A stretch of 64,000 nucleotides of DNA from assembly GCF_000182745.2 (NCBI RefSeq), contig NC_016027.1, forward strand, positions 995,001 to 1,059,000, written 5' to 3'. The first letter of the stretch is position 1, and the number at the start of each line of letters is the position of its first letter. The stretch is from Komagataeibacter medellinensis NBRC 3288. Lineage in GTDB: Bacteria > Pseudomonadota > Alphaproteobacteria > Acetobacterales > Acetobacteraceae. The translations under genes were made by a program, and so were the position numbers. The notes beneath the pieces were generated by a model, which saw nothing but the letters and a program-made list of their open reading frames with translations, was not told where the DNA came from and searched no databases. This document shows, piece after piece, positions 41,468 through 48,751 of the stretch.

Positions 41468-41896
41468 TCACCTGTCTTTTTCATCATTAAGCATCTCGGT
41501 CAGTGCCGACCACGGCAGCATCGCGCAGCGAATACGCGACCGATGCTGGTGAAGTGGCGCAAAAACCGATAGTTCACCCAGCCCCGCCGGGGCCACTCCC
41601 GTTTCGACCGCTGCTGTCAGGTCCGCCTGCAACCGACTGACCTGCATGCACCCAAGCCCCATGACCCGCTCGGCCATAAGGTCCGCGGAAGCAGTACAGA
41701 TCGCGCACCCACGTGTCTCATGCCGCAATGTAGCGATTCGTCCCTGCGCATCAACCATGGCATGTAATTTTACCCGGTCCCCGCATAACGGGTTACTGCC
41801 CTGACCATGCAGGGCCGCATCTGGCAAATCACCCGCATGGCGGGGGCTTTTCGCCCGCTCCAGCACCACGGAGCGGTACAGATCATCCTGTGCCAT
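41468..41896 (-). CDS. sufU: SufU-type sulfur acceptor/scaffold protein
   Basis: 142-residue IscU-fold protein. SNPLCGDRV, RGCAICTASADLMAE and RIRCAMLPW supply the residues that bind zinc in SufU (Cys and Asp of CGD, Cys of the middle motif, Cys near the end). Zinc-type SufU accepts persulfide sulfur from SufS. No sufE is present in the operon, so SufU probably fills that role. The start MAQDDLYRSVVL at 41896 fits the family and lies 7 bases behind sufS. Confidence 0.92.
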   Translation of the reverse strand: MAQDDLYRSVVLERAKSPRHAGDLPDAALHGQGSNPLCGDRVKLHAMVDAQGRIATLRHETRGCAICTASADLMAERVMGLGCMQVSRLQADLTAAVETGVAPAGLGELSVFAPLHQHRSRIRCAMLPWSALTEMLNDEKDR

Positions 41897-41903
41897 CACA
41901 CCA

Positions 41904-43157
41904 TCAGACAAAAAAGCCGCGTATCTGTTCCAGCGTGGTGGCGAGGATGTCGATTTCCTCCGGCGTGGTGTAGATGCCAAAACTGGCCCGCGCGGTAGCG
42001 GTAACCCCCATCCGGCGCATCAGTGGCTCGGCACAGTGGTGGCCCGCGCGCACCGCAATGCCATTGCGATCCAGCAGGGTCGCAATATCATGCGGGTGGA
42101 CATCGGCCATGGTGAACGAAATGACGCCGCCACGCTGCGGGGCTGTGCCGATCACCTTCAGGCCGGGCACACTGCCCAGCGCTTTCAGGGCGTGGGCGGT
42201 CAGGGCATCCTCATGCGCTCCGATTGCATCGAACCCTATGGATTCGATATAGGCGAGCGCAGCACCCAGTCCGATGGTCTCGATGATGGCCGGGGTGCCT
42301 GCCTCGAATTTATGCGGCACATGCGCCCAGGTGGAGCGCTCGAACGATACGGTAGAGATCATGTCTCCCCCGCCAAGGAAAGGCGGCATGGCTTCCAGTA
42401 TCTCGCGCCGCGCCCATAGCACGCCAATGCCGGTCGGCCCGTACAGCTTATGCCCGGTCACGACATAGAAATCGGCATCAAGTGCGCGCACGTCCACCCG
42501 GCGGTGCACGGCAAGCTGGCTGCCATCAAACAGCACCTTGGCCCCAGCCGCATGCGCCATGTCGGCAATGGCCCTGGCATCGGTAATGGTGCCCAGAACG
42601 TTGGACATATGGGTAATGGCCACCAGTCCCACCCTGCCATCGGACAGGGTGCGCGCCAGTGCTTCCATATCCAGCGCGCCATCATCGGTGATGGGTGTCA
42701 CGCGCAGTTCGATACCGGTGCGGTCGCGCAGCATCTGCCATGGCACGAGGTTGGCATGATGCTCCATTTCCGACACCACGACTGCCTGCCCCGGTTTAAG
42801 CAGGGAGCCGTAGGAATGGGCAACAAGGTTGATGGCCTCGGTGCTGTTACGGGTGAAAACGATTTCCTCCCGCGCCCCCGCACCCAGAAATGCCGCCACC
42901 TGATCGCGCACGCGCTCATAGGCTTCCGTCGTACGTTCACTCATCCAGTACAGGCCACGATGGATGTTGGCATACTGGGTGCGCATGGTCTCGGCCATGC
43001 TGTCGATCACCTGCCGGGGCTTCTGGGCGGAAGCGGCGCTATCAAGGAACACGAGATCCTTGCCATGCACCTTTTCCGACAGGATGGGAAAGTCGTCACG
43101 CACATGGCGCAGGCTGTCCGCTACCCTACCGGGCCGGATTACTGTCTGGCCCATCAT
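41904..43157 (-). CDS. sufS: SufS cysteine desulfurase
   Basis: 417-residue PLP enzyme that removes sulfur from cysteine as persulfide. The PLP lysine is in VTGHKLYGPTGIGVLW, the catalytic cysteine in RAGHHCAEPLM, and the family opening reads FPILSEKVHGKDLVFLDSAASAQKP. ATG 43157 overlaps the sufD stop in ATGA, so translation is coupled. A longer GTG-started frame (43175) inside sufD is unlikely. Confidence 0.96.
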   Translation of the reverse strand: MMGQTVIRPGRVADSLRHVRDDFPILSEKVHGKDLVFLDSAASAQKPRQVIDSMAETMRTQYANIHRGLYWMSERTTEAYERVRDQVAAFLGAGAREEIVFTRNSTEAINLVAHSYGSLLKPGQAVVVSEMEHHANLVPWQMLRDRTGIELRVTPITDDGALDMEALARTLSDGRVGLVAITHMSNVLGTITDARAIADMAHAAGAKVLFDGSQLAVHRRVDVRALDADFYVVTGHKLYGPTGIGVLWARREILEAMPPFLGGGDMISTVSFERSTWAHVPHKFEAGTPAIIETIGLGAALAYIESIGFDAIGAHEDALTAHALKALGSVPGLKVIGTAPQRGGVISFTMADVHPHDIATLLDRNGIAVRAGHHCAEPLMRRMGVTATARASFGIYTTPEEIDILATTLEQIRGFFV

Positions 43158-44425
43158 GCGTGCCCCCGCTTCCACCAGGACTCGACCGTCAGGTTGAGGC
43201 TGTCCTTCAGGCGCTGGTCTGTAATCTGGTCCACCACATCATGCAGAAAGGCGCGGATCAGGATGGAACGGGCCACCACGCCCGAAATGCCACGGCTGCG
43301 CAGGTAGAACAGCTGATCATCATCCAGCGCGCCAACGGTGGCGCCGTGGCTGCACTTCACGTCATCAGCGTAGATTTCAAGTTCCGGCTTGGCATCGATC
43401 TCGGCTGAATCAGACAGCAGCAGCGCCTGATTCATCTGGTAGCCGTCCGTTTTCTGAGCGATCCGCTCCACATGGATCTTGCCCTGAAACACCCCGCGCG
43501 CGTGGTCCGAAAGTACATTCTTCACCGTCTGGCGCGATGTGCACTCGGGTGCGGCATGGGTAATCACGCTGGTCAGGTCACCATGCTGCCGCCCACCGAG
43601 CAACTGCGCCCCGTTCACATGCACGCACGCCCTGGGCGCCGTCAGCCGGGCATGAACTTCATGGCGTGACAGGCTGCCGCCCAGCGTGAGCGTAAAGCTG
43701 TCATACAGCCCTGTCGCTGCAATTCGGGCATGACTGACTGCAAGGTGGATCGCCTGGTCCCCTTCCGCCTGAACGCGCGCATGGGACAGATGACCATCCT
43801 CGCCCACCGTGATGTCATAAAGCGGGTTATGCAGGTAGTCCCCCTGCCCCACGGATGCATCAAGCAGGGCCAGCCTGCCCCCCTTTTCCACGACAATCGT
43901 GTGGCGCGGATGGATGGAAACGGGTGCATCACCTGCCACAGCGATACTGGCCAGCAGCAGGCAGCCGGCATCTACCCCTTCGGGCACAACAAGCACCAGC
44001 CCGTCATGGGCAAGCACCGTATTAAGCGCGGTCGTGACATCGCCGGTGGGGTCGATGTCATCGTCAATGCGCCCTTCAGCGGCAAAGGCGGAGACCCTGA
44101 CACCCGTAGGCAGGCGCGAGCGCGCGGCATCGAAATACCCGTTTACGAACACCGCACGTGACGCCCCGGCACCAAGGCCGGATATGGTCTCGACCTCCGC
44201 CAGCAGGGTATCGACCACATTCGCGTCGACCGCCTGCGGCGCGGCGGTAAAGGCAATGCCGGCAAGCGTGCGCAGGCTGGTATATTTCCAGGCTTCCACA
44301 CCTGTCCGTGGCAGGCCGGCATGGCGCAGGAAATCAGCGGCCCTGCCCCGTGCCGGACTGCTACCTACATCACCCCGGTCGAGAAAGGCGGAGGCGTTGA
44401 CCCCGACCGGTGCGATGGCGTTCAC
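43154..44425 (-). CDS. sufD: SufD, Fe-S assembly scaffold subunit
   Basis: 423-residue beta-helix protein of the SufBCD complex. It has the EAWKYTSLRTL opening and the C-terminal blocks TDGYQMNQALLLSDSAEIDAKPELEIYADDVKCSHGATVG (shared by SufB and SufD) with SRGI. The conserved His in SHGATVG lies at the SufB-SufD interface. ATG 44425 overlaps the sufC stop by four bases. Confidence 0.95.
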   Translation of the reverse strand: MNAIAPVGVNASAFLDRGDVGSSPARGRAADFLRHAGLPRTGVEAWKYTSLRTLAGIAFTAAPQAVDANVVDTLLAEVETISGLGAGASRAVFVNGYFDAARSRLPTGVRVSAFAAEGRIDDDIDPTGDVTTALNTVLAHDGLVLVVPEGVDAGCLLLASIAVAGDAPVSIHPRHTIVVEKGGRLALLDASVGQGDYLHNPLYDITVGEDGHLSHARVQAEGDQAIHLAVSHARIAATGLYDSFTLTLGGSLSRHEVHARLTAPRACVHVNGAQLLGGRQHGDLTSVITHAAPECTSRQTVKNVLSDHARGVFQGKIHVERIAQKTDGYQMNQALLLSDSAEIDAKPELEIYADDVKCSHGATVGALDDDQLFYLRSRGISGVVARSILIRAFLHDVVDQITDQRLKDSLNLTVESWWKRGHA

Positions 44426-45195
44426 GCCGCCTCCGACAGAAACTGGGCGTAACCCTGCGCCTCAAGCTGCTTGGCCAGTTCGGGGCCACCGCTGTGGATG
44501 ATACGCCCCTTCGCCATCACATGGATGCGGTCGGGTACGATATAATCCAGCAGACGTTGGTGATGGGTGATGACAAGCGCCGAGAAATCGGGCGAACGCA
44601 GGGAGTTCACCCCTTCGGCCACAATGCGCAGGGCATCGATATCCAGCCCGCTATCCGTTTCGTCCAGAATGGCGAAGGACGGCTGGAGCATGCGCATCTG
44701 CAGCACTTCGTTGCGCTTCTTCTCGCCACCCGAAAAGCCGACATTCACGTTGCGCTTGAGCATCTCATCCGACATGGACAGGTGCTTGGTTTCCTTGCGC
44801 ACGGCTTTCAGGAAGGCCACGGCATCAAGCTCATCCACCCCACGCGCGCGGCGCACGGCGTTGACGGCGGTGCGCAGGAAGTTGGCGTTGTTCACGCCCG
44901 GCAGTTCAACCGGTGTCTGGAACGCAAGAAACAGGCCCAGGGCCGCGCGTTCTTCGGGTTCCAACGCCAGCAGGTCCTGCCCCTTGAAGGTGGCGGACCC
45001 ACCAGTTACTTCATAATCCTCACGTCCGGCCAGCACATAGGACAGGGTGGATTTGCCCGAACCGTTCGGCCCCATGATGGCGTGGACTTCACCCGCCGGG
45101 ATTTCCAGGTCAACGCCACGCAGAATTTCCTTGGGCGTCCCCTCATCCAATATCCGGGCGCACAGGCCATTGATGCTTACGAATTGCTTGCTCAC
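44422..45195 (-). CDS. sufC: SufC, ABC-type ATPase of the SufBCD scaffold
   Basis: 257-residue ATPase. Walker A GPNGSGKST, signature FSGGEKKRNEVLQMRML and Walker B AILDETDSGLDIDALR are the SufC-specific forms. No transmembrane partner is needed; it drives conformational change of SufB and SufD in the cytoplasm. Starts 15 bases after sufB and overlaps sufD by four bases. Confidence 0.97.
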   Translation of the reverse strand: MSKQFVSINGLCARILDEGTPKEILRGVDLEIPAGEVHAIMGPNGSGKSTLSYVLAGREDYEVTGGSATFKGQDLLALEPEERAALGLFLAFQTPVELPGVNNANFLRTAVNAVRRARGVDELDAVAFLKAVRKETKHLSMSDEMLKRNVNVGFSGGEKKRNEVLQMRMLQPSFAILDETDSGLDIDALRIVAEGVNSLRSPDFSALVITHHQRLLDYIVPDRIHVMAKGRIIHSGGPELAKQLEAQGYAQFLSEAA

Positions 45196-45210
45196 GTCTT
45201 TGAACCCCTG

Positions 45211-46701
45211 TTAGCCCACGCTGCCTTCTAGGCTGATCTGCAGAAGCTTCTGCGCTTCCACCGCGAATTCCATGGGCAGTTCCTTGAGAACATCCTTGCA
45301 GAACCCGTTTACGATCAGTCCCACCGCGTCCTCTTCGGACAGGCCACGCTGGCGGCAGTAGAAGAGTTGGTCTTCCGATATCTTGGAGGTGGTCGCCTCA
45401 TGTTCCACACGCGCGGACATGTTGCGGCTTTCTATATAGGGCACGGTATGCGCCCCGCACCGGTCACCGATCAGCAGGCTGTCGCACTGCGTGAAGTTAC
45501 GCCCGCCCGATGCCTTGGGCATCATCCGCACCAGCCCGCGATACGTGCTGTCGGACTGGCCGGCGCTGATGGTCTTGGCAATGATGGTCGAGCGCGTGTT
45601 ACGCCCGATATGGATCATCTTGGTGCCGGTATCGGCCTGCTGGTGGTTGTTGGTCACGGCAACGGAGTAGAACTCGCCCACCGATCCCTCGCCCTGCAGG
45701 ATGCACGATGGGTATTTCCACGTAATGGCCGACCCGGTTTCCACCTGCGTCCATGAAATCTTGGACCGCGCGCCACGGCACGCGCCACGCTTGGTCACGA
45801 AGTTGTAGATGCCGCCCCTGCCGTTCTCATCACCGGGATACCAGTTCTGCACGGTGGAATACTTGATCGAGGCATCTTCCATCGCCACCAGTTCGACCAC
45901 GGCGGCATGAAGCTGGTTTTCATCGCGCATGGGGGCCGTGCAGCCTTCAAGGTAGGAGACGGATGCGCCATCCTCCACCACGATCAGCGTGCGTTCGAAC
46001 TGCCCCGTGTTGCGTGCATTGATGCGGAAATAAGTGGACAGTTCCATCGGGCAACGCACGCCCTTGGGCACGAACACGAAGGAGCCATCGGTAAATACGG
46101 CGGCGTTGAGGGCTGCGTAGAAATTATCAGTCACCGGCACAACGCTGCCCAGGTATTTGCGCACCAGTTCGGGGTGTTCCTGCACCGCTTCGGAAATGGG
46201 GCAGAAGATCACGCCCGCTTCCTGCAATGTCTTGCGGAAGGTGGTGGCGACGGAAACGCTATCAAACACCGCATCAACCGCCACCGGGGGCCGGGCTTCC
46301 TGGCCCTCGGGCACTTCAACGCCAGCCAGCATTGCCTGTTCATGCAGCGGGATGCCCAGCTTCTCGTATGTGCGCAGCAGTTCGGGATCGACCTCGTCCA
46401 GCGACTTGGGGCCGGGCTTCTTCCGTGGTGCCGCGTAGTAATGCACATCCTGGTAATCGATGGGAGGATGGCTGACCTTGGCCCATGTGGGCTCACGCAT
46501 TTCCAGCCATGAACGGTACGCCTTGAGCCGCCATTCCAGCATCCATTCCGGCTCGTTCTTGCGTGCCGAGATCAGGCGAATCGTCTCTTCGTTCAAGCCC
46601 TTGGGGGCGATATCCATCTCGATATCGGTCTCGAACCCCCATTTATAGGTGTTCTGACCCAGGGTTTCGACTGTCTTGCGGGTTTCGGCTACTGCCGGCA
46701 T
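45211..46701 (-). CDS. sufB: SufB, Fe-S assembly scaffold subunit
   Basis: 496-residue scaffold on which clusters are built. [35 protein letters not shown]-like [37 protein letters not shown] and the C-terminal [29 protein letters not shown] are SufB hallmarks (the conserved Glu and Cys are included). The start [10 protein letters not shown] at 46701 has GGAGG 8 bases upstream; about 80 bases of further open frame upstream overlap sufR and are not used. Confidence 0.97.
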   Translation of the reverse strand: MPAVAETRKTVETLGQNTYKWGFETDIEMDIAPKGLNEETIRLISARKNEPEWMLEWRLKAYRSWLEMREPTWAKVSHPPIDYQDVHYYAAPRKKPGPKSLDEVDPELLRTYEKLGIPLHEQAMLAGVEVPEGQEARPPVAVDAVFDSVSVATTFRKTLQEAGVIFCPISEAVQEHPELVRKYLGSVVPVTDNFYAALNAAVFTDGSFVFVPKGVRCPMELSTYFRINARNTGQFERTLIVVEDGASVSYLEGCTAPMRDENQLHAAVVELVAMEDASIKYSTVQNWYPGDENGRGGIYNFVTKRGACRGARSKISWTQVETGSAITWKYPSCILQGEGSVGEFYSVAVTNNHQQADTGTKMIHIGRNTRSTIIAKTISAGQSDSTYRGLVRMMPKASGGRNFTQCDSLLIGDRCGAHTVPYIESRNMSARVEHEATTSKISEDQLFYCRQRGLSEEDAVGLIVNGFCKDVLKELPMEFAVEAQKLLQISLEGSVG

Positions 46702-46720
46702 CTGTCTTTCCTCCCCTGCT

Positions 46721-47182
46721 TCAGGCCGTGGCCACTGGGCCACCGAGCATGGTCTGCGCGCGCAGACCGCCCAACCGGTCACTGACGGTATGGTTCTTCA
46801 TGTCAGCCAGGGTAATGGCTGACAGGGCATTGCGTATGGCGGCATTGACCATGTCCCACTCTCCGCCCAGCCCGCAGGTGGAGCGTGCATCACAATCCCC
46901 CCCATCCACGCAGGCGGTGAGCGAGATCGGGCCGTCTATCGCCTCGATCACGGCGGCAATCGATATTTCCTCCAGCGGGCGGGCCAGCCTGTAGCCACCA
47001 CGCGCGCCACGCTGGGATGTCACGATTGCGTGGGTTGCAAGGATCTTGAGCACCTTGGCCACGGTCGGTTCGGGAATCCCCGTCGAACGCGACAGGACAG
47101 GCGAGGTCGTGACCTCTTCCTTCTGTCCCAGCCGGACCAGAGCCACGACGGCATAATCGGTCAGTTTCGACAGTTTCAGCAT
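46721..47182 (-). CDS. sufR: Rrf2-family Fe-S-sensing regulator of the suf operon
   Basis: 153-residue IscR/SufR-like repressor. A winged helix-turn-helix occupies the first 70 residues ([19 protein letters not shown], with [27 protein letters not shown] as recognition region). Three cysteines in [19 protein letters not shown] would hold a [2Fe-2S] or [4Fe-4S] cluster. As first gene of the suf operon it probably represses its own promoter when clusters are sufficient. In alphaproteobacteria this position is often called iscR. The symbol is by context. Confidence 0.93.
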   Translation of the reverse strand: MLKLSKLTDYAVVALVRLGQKEEVTTSPVLSRSTGIPEPTVAKVLKILATHAIVTSQRGARGGYRLARPLEEISIAAVIEAIDGPISLTACVDGGDCDARSTCGLGGEWDMVNAAIRNALSAITLADMKNHTVSDRLGGLRAQTMLGGPVATA

Positions 47183-47224
47183 TACGCGCTCCCGTACATC
47201 CGGCCCGGCATTTCTAATTGGACC

Positions 47225-47240
47225 GAAACAGTACTGTTTC
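47225..47240. promoter_or_regulatory. Candidate operator of the suf operon: perfect 16-bp palindrome
   Basis: GAAACAGTACTGTTTC is a perfect inverted repeat about 43 bases upstream of the sufR start. Read leftward, a TTGACG (-35-like, 47278-47273) precedes it, though the -10 box is poor. The likely binder is the Rrf2 protein encoded next to it, or an iron regulator. Confidence 0.6.
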
Positions 47241-47303
47241 CTGAAGTTTCAGATGGGCTACCAGCAGTGCGCCGTCAAGTCCAATCGTACCACACAAATC
47301 GTC

Positions 47304-48599
47304 CTACCCGATCCCGGTGCCGAATATCATCTGCAATAACATGGAAAGCCCGCACCCGGCCAGAAAGCCTACCAGCGTACCATTAAGCCTTATATATTGC
47401 AGATCCTTGCCCACGCGCAGTTCCAGCCGGTCGCTCAGGCTGTCCGCATCCCAGCCATTGACCACCGAGTAAATAAACCGCGACATCTTTTCACGCAGGA
47501 AAGGCAGGCTACCCATAACCATACCGCGCGCGCCATCATCCACGCGCTTGCGCATGGTGGGGTCGTGGTACATCTGCTCCGCCAGGCGCTGCAACGCGTC
47601 ACGCACCAGGGTTGCGGCCCAACTGGTCTCGCCCTTGCGAGTATCCTCCTCGATCAGGCGGCGCAGGCGGTGCCAGACATCGCTGCTCCAGCCGCGCACG
47701 CTGTCATGGGTCAGCACGCCCTTCACGGCATCGGTAATCTCGCCCCGGCGCACGGGGTCTTGTTCAATGCGGTCGATCTCGGAGCGGACCCAGGTGGTAA
47801 AGCCTTCACGCAGTTCCGAATTCTGCGGGTCGATGCGCTCCAGTTCCTGACCTGCCGCCAGTAACACCTTGGTGGCGATCGAGCCGCCAATGGCCCAGCC
47901 CAGCACCCGCCCGCCCTGTTCGCGCACACGGTCCTCGATCATTGCCCGCAGGGACGGCTCCTTGGCCTTGATCCCCTCCTTGAGCCGCGAAAGCAGGAAG
48001 GTCAGCACCTCCTGATGGCAGTCGCCTTCCACCATCGCGCGCAGGCTACGGGTCACGATGGGGGCAATCTCCTCGCCCCCCAGCAGGGTGGGCAGCATGC
48101 CAGCTATGGCGGAACTGGCCCGCCCATCTTCCAGCCGGTCCAGCACATGCGGCACCGAGCCCAGCACGGCGCGACTGACCATGTCCGCCGTTTCCGGCTC
48201 CTGCAGGATGCTACCAATCAGCGAAGGCAGGTCGATGCGGGTAAAGGCAGCCTCGACCTCTTTTTCGGTAAACACAGTGTTGGAGACAAAACGCCCCAGC
48301 GCCTGCGCCAGGCGTTCCTTCTGCGCGGGCAGGATGGCGGTATGCGGAATCGGCAGGCCCATCGGCCTGCGGAACAGCGCGGTCACGGCAAACCAGTCCG
48401 CCAGTCCGCCCACAACCCCTGCTTTGGTGCCCGAACGCAGGATCTCAAGCCATGGTCGTTCGGCCAGCCAGCCCATCTGCGGCAGGGCGTAACCTGCTAC
48501 CGTAAGCCCCGCCATGGCAGCAAGAAGGCCCGTGGCGGAACGCTTGTAGCGTGTCAGCACACGCCGCGCGTCCTGGTCCGATTGTGGAATACCATTCAT
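47304..48599 (-). CDS. DUF445-family membrane-associated protein of unknown function
   Basis: 431-residue protein with a hydrophobic segment near residues 25-50 (YKRSATGLLAAMAGLTVAGYALP), the DUF445 motif GTKAGVVGGLADWFAVTALFRRPMGLPIPHTAILP, a long helical middle and a C-terminal hydrophobic anchor (GTLVGFLAGCGLSMLLQMIFG). Both ends therefore look membrane-linked, with the central part probably cytoplasmic or periplasmic. DUF445 proteins lack an established function in this group. MNGIPQSDQD at 48599 is used as start. Lies just upstream of suf but on its own transcript. Confidence 0.88.
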   Translation of the reverse strand: MNGIPQSDQDARRVLTRYKRSATGLLAAMAGLTVAGYALPQMGWLAERPWLEILRSGTKAGVVGGLADWFAVTALFRRPMGLPIPHTAILPAQKERLAQALGRFVSNTVFTEKEVEAAFTRIDLPSLIGSILQEPETADMVSRAVLGSVPHVLDRLEDGRASSAIAGMLPTLLGGEEIAPIVTRSLRAMVEGDCHQEVLTFLLSRLKEGIKAKEPSLRAMIEDRVREQGGRVLGWAIGGSIATKVLLAAGQELERIDPQNSELREGFTTWVRSEIDRIEQDPVRRGEITDAVKGVLTHDSVRGWSSDVWHRLRRLIEEDTRKGETSWAATLVRDALQRLAEQMYHDPTMRKRVDDGARGMVMGSLPFLREKMSRFIYSVVNGWDADSLSDRLELRVGKDLQYIRLNGTLVGFLAGCGLSMLLQMIFGTGIG

Positions 48600-48751
48600 G
48601 AAGTCCCTGATACCATTGTCTCTGCGCCAGCCCAAGCAACACTCGGTGTATCATGCCAAATAGATGTGAAATGCATGGGAATACATTGCGGGACGCCCGC
48701 GAACATGGGATTTGAAACAACCATGACGACCTTCCATGACAGGACAACACG

